A stretch of 64,000 nt of DNA from Chondrosia reniformis (Eukaryota > Porifera > Demospongiae > Chondrillida > Chondrillidae). Below are positions 1-9,332 of the stretch, piece after piece. The notes beneath the pieces are model-generated. The model did not search any database and was not told the origin of the DNA. It saw nothing but the letters and a program-made list of their open reading frames with translations. The translations under genes were made by a program, and so were the position numbers. Where the stretch lies: assembly GCA_947172415.1 (NCBI GenBank), contig OX359190.1:5022001-5086000 (forward strand). Direction: 5' to 3'. The first letter of the stretch is position 1. Each line of letters starts with the position of its first letter.

Positions 1-75
1 GTATACTTTTCTAGTTTCTCTCTAAAATAGTGGCTATAATCATGCATGGATGCAACATATTCAAATGCTTACCCT

Positions 76-256
76 GACTTCCAGTGGAACATTCTTTGAA
101 TGCGGTGCTTTTAAACGATGAACCACTAATACCAGTACTAGTACCACTACTGCTGGCAACTTGCTCTTTTAAGGTATGTACACAATGAATAGTGGCTTGC
201 AATTCCTCTGTTAAAGTCAGCAAGACTTGATTAGTCTTGAAAAGAAAAGAGCTCAT
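76..256 (-). CDS. First exon of an unidentified gene leaving the left edge
   Basis: On the minus strand an ATG at 256 opens a frame of about 60 codons that reaches a strong splice donor (AGG|GTAAGC) at about position 75. The encoded start, MSSFLFKTNQVLLTLTEELQ, is followed by a Thr/Ser/Gly-rich stretch. No domain is recognisable; the leucine-rich first 35 residues could form a short amphipathic helix. The frame stays open past the donor to position 11, but the GTAAGC signal makes splicing more likely than translation through. The remaining exons would lie outside the window. The region upstream (257-840) shows no other exon. It could also be a remnant of a repetitive family, as its neighbours are. 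The start and donor are seen; gene status is inferred. Confidence 0.4.
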
Positions 257-840
257 GACTGGGAAGGGGAGGGGCTCGTTGGTAACTTCCCCTTGTCAGC
301 CATTTATAGCACAAAAAACAAGCCCTGGCAATGTGTAAATGTCGTCGGTTTATAATAAGTTTAAGTCACTAAATTCCTGACTAAGATTACGAATTGGCTA
401 CTAAAAGCAAGGAAGATAATTGAAGGTATCCTAATATATGACTGTACTTTTACCATGACCAGTTTGAACCGTGCATGCAGTTTTCTCAGTAATAAATGGC
501 AAGTCTGTATATTTATCAAACTGTGTAGTTAAGAAGGGGGGCTGAAGCCCCCTGTTGCCCCTCCCTGGATCCACCCTTGAAAGTGCCACTTCTGTTATTT
601 CTAGAGAAGAATTGTCCCAGCCCTAATAATTATATATATCAATATTGGGATGCGGCTAACAATAATTCCATTCAATAATAATCATATGCATACACGGGTA
701 GAGGATATGACTTCTATGCTACATGGGAGAAATTATCCTGAACCAAATGGGAATAGAGGATTTCCTCTGACACTGGCCTCTATGTATGGACAAATATAGC
801 ATTGCCCTGTGTCTTCAATTAATAATTAACTTACTTATCC
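257..840. other. Intergenic, no gene seen
   Basis: About 580 bases of AT-rich sequence without an exon-like frame on either strand. It contains a C-rich patch near 540-570 and many TATA/ATAT words but no convincing repeat boundary. It may hold the promoter of the minus-strand first exon at 76-256, which I cannot delimit. Confidence 0.4.
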
Positions 841-844
841 GCAA

Positions 845-1250
845 ACGTTGTCACCAACACCTTTTAGAAATGGATGCATATTTAATAAGGACTTCGCTAC
901 CAGGGTGCAAAAAGAGCCCTATCTGGATTTAATTACACAACATAAATTTGTGAAACGAAATCTTGGACAATCTCATTCCTAATTGATGGCGTGAGCATTT
1001 TCTTCTACTCCTCTGTACTTCCAGGCCGTATCCAACTCATTATCATTGGTCTCCACACATATGGAATTGTAAAGTTACTGTGGGAAAAAGCTAATGCTGA
1101 TGATTCCATGTCATCAGATTCCACAGGACTACTGTCAGGTAATGATCCAAAGATGGGGGAAGACTGACTGGCATACAGAGAAACACATTGGCTCTGTGGT
1201 ATCTGTGATGCCGATATTATGGCATCACTCAAGCCCTGATTAGAAGCCTA
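845..1250 (-). pseudogene. Decayed exon(s) of a multi-copy SAM-associated invertebrate gene family
   Basis: On the minus strand an acceptor-like AG near 1250 opens an exon encoding SDAIISASQIPQSQC and, further on, FTIPYVWRPMIMSWI. The frame ends at a TAG at 1005. Recognisable coding sequence (TPSIRNEIVQDFVSQIY) continues beyond that stop down to about 845, interrupted by further stops and a probable frameshift. The motif order (Ser-rich linker, FTIPxVW, then TPxxRNEIVxD) is one I associate from memory with uncharacterised multi-copy proteins of sponges and corals; I cannot name the function. The SAM-like exon at 1284-1430 lies just upstream on the same strand and probably belongs to the same former gene. 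The stops make it a pseudogene. Confidence 0.5.
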
Positions 1251-1283
1251 CATTTAATGGATGGAATGGGATAGGAATTTACA

Positions 1284-1430
1284 ACACCATTTTCACACCT
1301 GCATGCATGCATGAATATACATCATACAGATATCTGTCAACTCCAGGCTTGGAGGCTAGACTTTTGATATCTGCTTTAGTCATCTCCAAGAAACTCCCAC
1401 CGTCAATTGCATTCTCTGCAACATATATAT
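1284..1430 (-). CDS. SAM-like domain exon (partial gene, probably pseudogene)
   Basis: A minus-strand exon begins after an acceptor (polypyrimidine-poor, TGTTGCAG) at about 1431 and reads NAIDGGSFLEMTKADIKSLA, then KPGVDRYLYDV. The pattern (IDG-x-x-L-x-x-T-x-x-D-I-K-x-L then G-x-R-x-x-L) fits the second half of a sterile alpha motif, a protein-protein interaction domain. Only the C-terminal helices are covered; the first helix would be in an upstream exon that I did not find with confidence. The same open frame extends upstream to 1635, but that part does not look like a domain. The decayed tail at 845-1250 is on the same strand and probably belonged to the same gene. Confidence 0.4.
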
Positions 1431-1639
1431 TCAGTACACATTTCACAATAAGTGGCTGTGGTTTCTGAGTAGTATATTTAATAGGATGCATTGTTGCTTC
1501 CTCCTGCACAGAAGACCGTTTAAAAACTTCAGCTATGACCATGCAGGGTATAATTGTCCCTAAAGTATACATCAGGGCAAATTGATTAGGTTTACTTAGA
1601 CAATTGAGTGACAGGAACTGTCCAAAAATATACAACTTG

Positions 1640-2170
1640 TGAATTGAATAATATTTAAAAGTTGTTAATTGAATTTATACAATAACAAGGGAAAAGGTCT
1701 AAAGAATCCCACCAAATCTCCTCCACATACCTATACATGTCTCTTTCAAAGTAATAGTTATATAATGTAACAATATGAAAGCAACATCTCTCTACATAAT
1801 ACAGAATCTACGGAAAATGTAAATTATCGCGGCTGAAAATTGATTTGCCAAATTACAGTGGATTGGCTGGTAGGGTTTAGTCAACACTTCGACTTTCAGA
1901 CTCTTACTTATATATTGTAAGGGAGACAAGTCTAACTATACATGGAGCAGATTTGGTGGACATTCCTCACATATGAATTTATTGCGCTTATTTGCAATGA
2001 GGTGTTAACCACGAAGAATGTTTGAAAATTCATATTCATGATTTTATAATCGTATTCACAGAAACAACGTGGCCGCAATAATTGCATTCATCGTATAGTT
2101 ACATAATTGCTCTCCAAGGTGTGATATATGCATTCAGTTGGGAAGTGGTTTACATGTGTAGTAACAGGCG
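1640..2170. other. Intergenic, no gene seen
   Basis: AT-rich spacer between the minus-strand SAM-like remnant and the plus-strand chromo-barrel exon. The two genes are divergent, so this stretch could hold promoters for both, but no distinctive element is visible. Confidence 0.35.
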
Positions 2171-2403
2171 ATGGATTGTTATAATTTCAGGGAGCGAAAG
2201 CCACTAGTTAAACTAGACAACAGCTACACGGGTGAGAAACAACAGAAGAAGAAGAAAGGGAAGCATTCAAGAAATGGTTTATTTGGAATTGAAGTCACTG
2301 CAAGAAATCATGAGACCAGTCAAGTCAGAATTCATTATATAGGATATGATGGAAACTACGACGAATGGCGCAAGGAAGAAGAAATCGAAATCTTACATTG
2401 TGG
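2171..2403 (+). CDS. Chromo-barrel / Tudor-knot domain first exon
   Basis: ATG at 2171 opens a frame encoding MDCYNFRERKPLVKLDN, a Lys-rich linker (residues 22-35) and a core reading GLFGIEVTARN then VRIHYIGYDGNYDEW and KEEEIEIL. The aromatic-rich HYIGYxxxYDEWR signature is that of the chromo-barrel/Tudor-knot fold (as in MRG15 and MOF), which binds methylated histone tails or nucleic acid. The exon ends at a donor-like TGTG|GTTAGT near 2404; reading on gives a stop at once. About 77 residues are covered, so this is one exon of a larger protein. No downstream exon could be matched; 2.4-3.1 kb holds repeats. It may be functional or a captured exon. Confidence 0.55.
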
Positions 2404-2659
2404 TTAGTTTACATATACTTTGTTCGGCTAGCAGTTGTGAGTAGTTTTCGGGTAGGCGTTTGCAGTTAAGCCTGACTCACTTTTATCAGCAAAATGTTCC
2501 TTTTATTCATATGTTTGGCTTGAGATTGTCGTCAAGATGTTGTGTTATTTCTTGTTGTAGATGTTATGTGATTATTGGCTGGATGTACTGTGTGTTAGGT
2601 TACGTTGCTTAGGCTTAATGCTGTCTGTTTAGTTCCTACATGTTGTGTGTATCTTTCGG

Positions 2660-2722
2660 GCTGGCGCCACTTCAACACTTGTTTCGCCCAATACCAGGGC
2701 TCATCAGCTAGGATGGCATATA
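2660..2722 (-). ncRNA. Degenerate hammerhead-ribozyme-like motif
   Basis: The minus strand carries the hammerhead core CTGATGA (2701-2707), a perfect 4-bp stem II (GCCC/GGGC) with a 7-nt loop TGGTATT, then GAAAC (2681-2685). Stem III would be CAA/TTG with a GTG loop, but the expected U before the cleavage nucleotide is A, and stem I pairs only partly (GCCA with TGGC). It is therefore probably inactive. Its stem II loop differs by one base from that of the better candidate at 49231-49290 (TGGCATT), which suggests a shared family. The core elements are seen; ribozyme identity is inferred. Confidence 0.4.
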
Positions 2723-3123
2723 CATTGCAAGGTTAATCTAATGTAATGTTAGGGCTTTTGAAAAAGCCCATGGCCACTTTCAATGATTAGTATCTCTATT
2801 CACTGTCATCTTCACTTGAACTTGAAACACTTATTAAACATGATGCAATCTTGTAGCCAGTTTCCATCTCAACCATATGGCCACTGTATGGTCTGAAGTA
2901 GCAATTGTGACAAGCATTAATACAGGTCAACTTGTAGTGACCTATCTCCTGCATTTGACTGTCTTCTTCTTTAGGGTAGCACCCTGCAATTCAAGGTCTT
3001 CTATTCTATTGAGTTTTCTCAGCATCTGGATAGCAGAGTCTTTCGATCTCATGTTGGTAGCCCTGACATTGATATGAATAGTTAATGATATACGTATATA
3101 TGTTAATAAAATCTAATTATATA
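2723..3123. other. Intergenic, no gene seen
   Basis: AT-rich sequence after the degenerate hammerhead. It has a small hairpin (GGGCTTTT/AAAAGCCC at about 2752-2772) and an unsupported 66-codon frame at 2877-3077. No domain or splice support is seen. Confidence 0.3.
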
Positions 3124-3367
3124 GAGAACAATAAAAATTTTCTACAAAAATACTGAAGATGTAGGGATGGTACAAAAAGCAGAGAAACGAGAAAGGGATG
3201 TTACACAGTGAAGCATTAGCTATATATGCATAAATCATACAACACCCTTGCCTGTAGGATTCATGCATAGCTAATGCTTCACTGTGTAACATCCCTTTCT
3301 TGTTTCTCTGCTTTTTGTACCATCCCTACATCTTCACTATTTTTGTAGAAAATTTTTATTTTTCTCT
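3124..3367. mobile_element. Foldback (snap-back) MITE with TA target duplication
   Basis: Two arms of about 110 bp form an almost perfect hairpin: one starts GAGAACAATAAAAATTTTC and contains GATGTAGGGATGG, and the other is its reverse complement, ending in TTTTTCTC. Both outer ends are flanked by TA. The central loop is only about 20 bases. The same arm sequence occurs at 57085-57315 and as the ends of the 959-bp element at 48546-49504, so this is a family. There is no coding capacity; a Tc1/mariner- or pogo-like source would fit the TA duplication. Confidence 0.75.
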
Positions 3368-3837
3368 AGTTTCTGTACTTTTTATGGAGCATAAGCTAGG
3401 GATTCGTTGTATTTTAAACCACTTTGGTTTTGCAATTTTTGACTGAATATGACGTCATTAAAATGGCGAATTTATTGGGGTCTTGACTCTGGGGCCATGA
3501 AAACTGTCATACTCAATAATAGCGTTATCGCTCTCTCTTCTACAAAAGAATACAGCTTGGAAAATTTAGAGTATTTTCGCTTAAGAAGTAGTCCAAAGAA
3601 GATGAAGAAGAAGAAAACGAAAATGGGAGATTTCAAAGTTCGTTCATTTGCCAATGATACACGGTCGCTTGCCTTCAAGGCCAATTTATAGCATGGCTGT
3701 TCTATATTTAACTCTACATAGTCTCGTTTCGGCGATTTTCAGCCTATTTCGGAATTTCGCTCCTATACCAATGTATGGGGAAAACGAAACAACCAGTACC
3801 ATCCCTACATAGAGAGTACTACCGTACTCTCTGATAT
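3368..3837. repeat. Second part of a composite repeat ending in a 22-base palindrome
   Basis: About 470 bases immediately following the foldback are shared, in the same order, with 57316-57784 (both start TTTCTGTGCTTTTTA-like and contain GACTCTGGGGCCATGAAAAC). The right end is CCCTACATAG followed by AGAGAGTACTACCGTACTCTCT (3814-3835) and GA. The foldback therefore travels as part of a composite unit of about 715 bp. Short frames here have no known domain and differ between the copies. Confidence 0.6.
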
Positions 3838-3892
3838 TTAGCTCTCTATACTGTATGTACATGTATTTTTATACCTGAAGAAAGTCTTAGTA

Positions 3893-4508
3893 ACCTTGTC
3901 ATTGTAGTTCACTAAGCCTTGCTGAGTGAATGGCTTCAGGGAGCCATAAAGCTTCAGGAACTCCCCAACATGACACTGAAATGCATGCATGTATGGTGTT
4001 ACCCTTTTGGTTTAATAAATTTGGATGAATGCCTTCACCCAATCTTTGGCCTGTTCTCCAAAGATTGCAATTTCCTCTTCCTGTATATCCTGTGATGCCT
4101 TACTGAGTATAGAGTTCATCCTGAAACATTTAGTCCGTAGTGACTTAATACACTGAACTTGTCCTACATCCACATTGCGCAATAAAGTTGAAGTGTCTAT
4201 GTTGTTGAATAACTTCAGCTTTTCTGGTCCTGTAAGAGAGAGTATGTCCACAATAAAATGTGAGAAACATCGTTCTCATCATTTCCTTCTGCTATAATAG
4301 AGAAATTGGCACATACTTATATTTATCATATGTACCTTAAATCACAAATATTTTATATATTATAGGTTTCAGTCCATGTAACATGCTGCACAAACCTGCA
4401 GGTATCTCCTCAATCTCAGCATTAAATTCCCAATTGTCTTCTAAAAACTTATGCTTATTCCTTCCACCAGTATAGACTTTCCTCAACCGTCTTCGGATAA
4501 AATTGTAC
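3893..4508 (-). pseudogene. Two exons of a decayed multi-copy gene family, with a nonsense codon
   Basis: On the minus strand, exon A (4508-4396) has an acceptor TATATAG and a donor GCAG|GTTTGT. It joins in phase to exon B (from 4229, acceptor CTCTTACAG), giving EIPAGPEKLKLFNNID-like sequence across the junction. Exon B continues through GEQAKDWVKAFIQIY to a TAA at about 4012-4014. It then stays readable (TKRVTPYMHAFQCHV, then FTQQGLVNYNDKVTKTFF) to a donor near 3893. I associate the FTQQGLxxxND motif from memory with uncharacterised repeated proteins in sponges and corals; no function can be given. The TAA where the frame otherwise continues marks a nonsense mutation, so this copy is probably dead. 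Possible upstream coding lies around 4590-4750 but could not be joined cleanly. Confidence 0.55.
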
Positions 4509-4759
4509 CTATATATAAAAACTTCAATTATACAGATAAATCAGTTCCTGTCAGATCAGAAATAAACTTAATGCAGCCAAAGTTAATGTGCAAGGAGGTC
4601 TTACCTACTATGTATCGTTTGACAAAGATGGTTGGAAATAACCAACTTGTGTCCAACTAATGTGGACAGCTTGGAAATGTTTTCATTCCTTATTATTTGA
4701 AAGGAAGCAGAGATGGTAAGACCACTAAACAGACTGTAGAGTGTGTTACTGTAACAGGG

Positions 4760-6060
4760 ACAAATAAAAAAGGAGTAAACATATGTATTGGGAACATTAT
4801 GAGTCCTTCACGAAGGAAAACATTCAATACGAAATGTCTAATTATGCAACTACTTTTTTCGTCTTCAATATATAAAATGACGTTCACATTTATTACTGAT
4901 TTCGACGCTATCAAATAAAGCATAATCGCCACTTACTTGGTTATACGAAGTACTTCTTCCCTACCTGCAATACATCTACCAATTAATACAGAAAAGGTAA
5001 CAATAGCTATCTTCGCCAACATAATCGAACAGGTCTCCTTTTCTGACAGATTTGGCCGAGTCAACATAAATCTGATTGCAAACAGCAAGGTGCGACCTTA
5101 CACTTTGAAGGCGAATTTTGATGACTTCGGGGTCTTTTTTGCGTTACATAATCGTCAATAAATAAAATTAATGTTCAAAATGGCTTCCATATAAAGTGTG
5201 TGTACAACTGAAGAACATCATTAAACGAAACTTGCATGGCCGACTTTTCACGTGAGTTCTTGTTGCATAATTGACATCATACTCTTCCTCTAGCTTAGTA
5301 GAATCTCTTCCTGGGCTTTATTTTTTGTTTAACCTTTAAAATCTAATTATAAAAGAAATAACAGCAGAACAAGTCAAATTTCCCTATATCTTTTGTCACC
5401 TTCTTAGGTGTGGAATGTCTGGAATCAGCGCCATGAATTCATATGATATTCAATTTGATTAGAGTGCTTTGACCAAATATCAATCAGATTGGTCGAAAAT
5501 CGATTTTTGGCCACCCCCTTTCAATCGTCTCTAGTGCAAAGATGCAGTGAGATAGAAATCCCTAATTGTGCACATTATGTACTCTCAGTAAGGCCTGTAT
5601 AATGATGTTTATTAGATTTTGTAATTTTTGAAATGTAAGTGCCTGAAAACGATCTGGTCGATTATTGATTGCTTACTCTAATTCATTCCTTCACGAAGCT
5701 ATGATCTATAGCAATTCATCTCTATCCTTCCTTAGATTGTTGCTTATCATCATTACTGGACAATTACATCCAGTAGCAGTGCGTAGTTTTATGGTATTTG
5801 CACAAGGCGATATAAATTATAGCCTATATACCTTCAAAACAATTGCAAGTCTCCGGTGAAATACCATTCTCTTTCAACCATATTGCGACTTGCAGTGCGT
5901 CCTTGTTGTCAAGTTTCACGAAGAATCCATAATCAAGTCATTCATAGAGGAAATAACTACAGTGCCTGCGTTAGGTCTCATTTAGCAAATGACCTATAGG
6001 ATTAAGGCTACTGATGAAAATGGGCACCACTGTGCAACAGTACAATTTGTGGTGCTGGTT
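4760..6060. other. Gene-poor AT-rich stretch
   Basis: About 1.3 kb with only short frames of 60-80 codons on both strands (for example 4937-5161 and 5665-5859), none with a domain, codon bias or good splice signals. No long inverted or direct repeat was noticed. I see nothing I can name. Confidence 0.35.
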
Positions 6061-6067
6061 ATCTTAG

Positions 6068-6669
6068 ACTTTGTTGCTTTATATAAGTCATCTGCGGCTT
6101 GTCCATTCTCAAGATCCATCTTTTCATATCTCTTGTAATATTGACAGTTGTCCTGAAGTGTTTCGAGCAGTTTCATCTTTCATGTTTACAGAAGACATTG
6201 AATTGCCCATTGGCCCAGCTAAAGCAGATGAATCAGTTGTCCAACTAGGCCCAATGCCTTCAACCGCATCACCAATGAACAACAGGGGAAGTGAGCAACA
6301 CATACTAGAAGAGATGTATGAGCACGGTGATAGAACTGGCCAGAAACCTGAATTGTGTAATACTAACGTAATCTTCCTTCAAATCACCCCACCAACAGGG
6401 TCCAACAAACTGCAGCGTTTGTCATGAAACTTTCGGATGGAAGGCAATTGTTACAGGTGGCTCTAAGTGATGTAATCAAGGAATGTCGTAATATTTGTCT
6501 ACAAAGTATTTCACAAGTCCAAGAGGCATGTTGAGTGCACTTGCAGATGCTGGTATAAGTTCTTCTAGTGTTGCAGGTCTCAGAGAAATGTTATTCTCCA
6601 TGCCAGATCCTTTTAAAGGGTTAGACAGTGCACATATTCATGAAACATTCTACAAGGAACATTTCAGCT
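6068..6669 (+). pseudogene. Decayed member of a multi-copy C2H2-type invertebrate gene family
   Basis: The plus strand first reads HLRLVHSQDPSFHISCNI then EVFRAVSSF, which looks like the second half of a C2H2 finger followed by a divergent finger. After a polar linker the frame breaks near 6395 and resumes as KLSDGRQLLQVALSDVIKEC. It breaks again near 6520 and resumes as MLSALADAGISSSSVAGLRE and SMPDPFKGLDSAHIHETFY. The exon ends at a good donor (TTG|GTGAGT, 6669/6670). I associate the DPFxGL motif from memory with uncharacterised repeated proteins in sponges, corals and fish. Two frameshifts make it a pseudogene. The minus-strand frame at 5994-6176 is its shadow. Confidence 0.5.
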
Positions 6670-6689
6670 ATTTGGTGAGTAGCTAAATT

Positions 6690-7090
6690 TCCTGTATTAC
6701 TATTTCGTGATTCCTACGCATGCTAAACAAAATGGTAAGACATATGTAACTTTTGTCAAGCCCGTCCCTCATATCTCTGACCAACTTTCTTAAAGCTATA
6801 TATACAGTTGAACACGTAAGAATGACGTTATAGTCATAGTCACACAGTAGTGGTGGCTTTCTTTTTGAATGCCTGGTTTTGATTAACGTGATTTCTTTTT
6901 TGATTTACATGCACACTGTGTATTGCATAGGGTAACGTATGCATATATAGCTATCCCTATACTATACAATCACATTTAACTGATCGAAACTGCAAGATTA
7001 TATATGTATTTGGGTTTATTTATTCTTTTTCATTGTATATGCAGAAGCCCAAAGAGATTTCCCTTTTACCGTATCTCTCCCTCCACATAA
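6690..7090. other. Intergenic, no gene seen
   Basis: AT-rich sequence downstream of the decayed C2H2-family exon, with no recognisable exon or repeat boundary. It would be intron if the gene continued, but no following exon was found. Confidence 0.3.
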
Positions 7091-7466
7091 ATTGCCCCCC
7101 ATCCACGCCTTTCATTCTTTTGAATTTGAGCTTAACTTGCGACCAGTAGGACTCCACATTTTGTGTGTGGACACCAGTCGTTGGGTCAATGAAGTGGAGG
7201 GAGTGGTTGACGGTTTCATGTGTCAGAACATTGTTAAGCCCTTGGATTCGGTGATAGGCACTCCATTCGTCGGAATGTATGGTTGTTCCTGGGCATACAT
7301 GGTCTTATATGATGGGGAGGAGGGTGATTGCTGTTTGGTTCGGGACAATCTCCATGTAGCCCAATGCTGGGCTTTGGCTGCAGTCAACCAACCCAAACAC
7401 CCAAATTTCTTAACTTGTAGCACGCCCCCGATGGTTCTATTGGGATTCATAATTGATTGTGGTTAA

Positions 7467-7724
7467 TCAATTATAAAAAATTCGACATTTTGGCTTTTTG
7501 TACCTTGGGCTTGTGCCGAAACAGGCTCTCATCTGAACGATCAAGTCTGGTCCGCCAAGTTGGATCTTTTGCCTGTTCAGCATTGTTGAGCAAATCTCAC
7601 ACTGCCATTGATATACATCAATGGCCACGTGTTTAGATACCTCCGCCTCTTCCATTGCATCTGTAACGCTATACTCCCATTTTACTGCCCGCCGCTTGGG
7701 GTGACTTTCTTCACATGTATCCAT
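7467..7724 (-). CDS. Hypothetical small protein or first exon
   Basis: A minus-strand ATG at 7724 starts an 85-codon frame: MDTCEESHPKRRAVKWEYSV, then AIDVYQWQCEICSTML. One CxxC pair is present, but no second pair that would complete a zinc site. A possible donor (CCAAG|GTACAAA) lies near 7494, which would make this a first exon. Opposed frames of similar length occupy 7092-7466 on both strands, so the case for coding rests only on the start, composition and possible donor. Function is unknown. Confidence 0.25.
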   Translation of the reverse strand: MDTCEESHPKRRAVKWEYSVTDAMEEAEVSKHVAIDVYQWQCEICSTMLNRQKIQLGGPDLIVQMRACFGTSPRYKKPKCRIFYN

Positions 7725-7859
7725 TAGGAAGGATTGCTTTCATAACCAACCTTCTTAAATCCTAATGCTACAAACGGGTTATCCCAAGCCTTTTTACCTA
7801 GGATCAGCCCAAAGCCAAGCACTTTGCAACACGTGGACATTTTATTTTACGTCATATAT

Positions 7860-8420
7860 GGCCATTTTATCGTTCGTGGCTGTTCGTTAACGTTTCCAAG
7901 CCTTTCTAATAGACATTCGCTCCAAAGGACGGCTTGAGAGGCTCCATCCATCGATGCTACTGCAGTGCTATTAGTTAGAAGGCTGCATGCTTTGAGACAA
8001 GCCCATTTTCATGTTTCTGCCATTTCCGCCGTTTCCGACATTTCCGCTGTTTCCACTGTCCCCTTCATGTTTCGGATTTGAGTTTTTGAATATAGAAATG
8101 TACGTAAATACGTACACTGTATAACCATATTAGATTCAGTTGACGAAGTAGTCTAAAAGTGTGCTAGCCATGTATTTTCGTTTTGGTACCCTCGACATCT
8201 TTAAAGGGCTTACCCGCTTCAAAGTTTGTCAGATGGCTGCCTCGGATAAGTGACAGGAGGAACACAGAACTTGGTGAGTGAAACTACAGCAATTGAGTTC
8301 ACAGAAATCTGTATTCTGAGACAGTTTGTTAGGGTAGGGTGTGGCTTAACAGAGGCACTCTAGTGTTGTATGTCGTCTATTTGTGTAGCTTTCTGTCAGT
8401 CATTACATTAAACAATTTAA
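7860..8420. other. Spacer with a possible short non-coding exon
   Basis: No substantial frame. Around 8231-8272 a short ATG frame (MAASDK then a stop) precedes a good donor (TTG|GTGAGTG). This could be a 5' untranslated exon or the dead start of a gene, but no partner exon could be matched. Confidence 0.25.
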
Positions 8421-8790
8421 CTCCTTTTTAGGATGCATTTCTATGTGCGAGTCTTTTAAGCGACTCATTACAATGTTACATTTATAGACACTTTAATTCA
8501 AAAAAGAACTAAGCTTATCAGTAGCGTGAATAAATTATTAGAATGCCTAAGGCTACGGTCTAAGTTATTTAACATTATAAGTCGGGTTGGGGTAGTATGA
8601 AAGGTGTAAACCTTACAAGCTAACATTATTAGCAGTAACGTGTGGAATCGATGGATGCGCGTTTCTATGTATGAGTCTTTTGAGCGACTCATTACAATGT
8701 TACGTTTATAGACACTTTAATTTGAAAAAAACTAAGCTTATCAGTAGCGTGAAGGAATTATTAGAAGGCCTAGGGCTACGTAGCTTAGCG
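8421..8790. repeat. Two tandem diverged copies of a dispersed repeat end
   Basis: Copy 1 (about 8421-8600) and copy 2 (about 8650-8790) share a block containing GCGACTCATTACAATGTTAC, then ACTTTAATT and AAGCTTATCAGTAGCGTGAA. The same block appears at about 38260-38350 and, inverted, at 39945-40044, where it forms the ends of a TIR element. The two copies here are probably remnants of that element. The frame at 8498-8692 is an accident of the repeat. Confidence 0.6.
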
Positions 8791-8888
8791 CTTTAGCTTA
8801 TCCCTAGCTTGAATGACAAAATGTACGACTGCATGTGTTTCTATGTAGTATTTTTGCAGTGCTTAGTTGATGTAGACATTCGTTAAAC

Positions 8889-8955
8889 CCAGTGGCTATT
8901 GATCGGGCAACTGGATGTCCATTTCGCGGCTATTGATCCGGCAATTGGTCACGTG
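8889..8955. repeat. Dispersed ~67-bp repeat shared with 38129-38194 (inverted)
   Basis: The block contains two tandem half-units, each with GGCTATTGATCSGGCAA, separated by TGGATGTCCATTTCGC. Its reverse complement lies at 38129-38194 with only a few differences. In both places it sits next to the element described at 8421-8790 and 38258-40044. Confidence 0.6.
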
Positions 8956-9005
8956 CTAGTGGCGGTAAAGTTGAGAGTGCGCAGCTTGTTAGGTCCTCGT
9001 AATGG

Positions 9006-9328
9006 ATGTTGGAAGATGCTCGTGTGAAACTGGAATCTTCCAAAGAAGAACCAGCCATGCGCACTCCAGTTGAACAGGACTCCCCACCTGTACATTTCGT
9101 TGGAGAAATGTTTTCTTCATATGACAACCTCAAGAAGGAGTTAGCTGAATTCGAGAAGTCGCAATCAGTACAGCTTACACATAATGACTCCCGAACTCTC
9201 GAAGCTGCAGCTAAGAGGGTCCCGAAGAGAGTTGAAAAGGCAAATACAGCATTGGTATACTATGCCATTCATCTCTCCTGTGTGTTTGGGGGAAAGAAGT
9301 ATACTATGGAAAGAGACCCCATGAAAGG
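9006..9328 (+). CDS. Orphan N-terminal exon of a ZSWIM3-like gene
   Basis: A plus-strand ATG opens a frame that reads FVGEMFSSYDNLKKELAEFE, then DSRTLEAAAKRVPKRV and YYAIHLSCVFGGKKY. This resembles the N-terminal region of ZSWIM1/ZSWIM3-type proteins (a short helix-strand motif preceding the HNH-like part of FAR1/MULE-derived domains). A donor (ATGAAAG|GTATCA) lies at 9328/9329. Only a few bases later the repeat with the palindromic end begins (TCAGACAGTACGG at 9333), so the next exon is displaced or lost. The ZSWIM3-like gene at 34175-37660 lacks a visible first exon of this kind. This is either the start of a separate copy or a stranded exon. Confidence 0.5.
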
Positions 9329-9332
9329 TATC

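Noticed and set aside
5994-6176. Minus-strand 60-codon frame
   Set aside because: Antisense of the recognisable C2H2-family pseudogene on the plus strand.
7092-7466. Opposed frames on both strands
   Set aside because: No domain, no splice support, and equal-length frames on both strands; neither is favoured.
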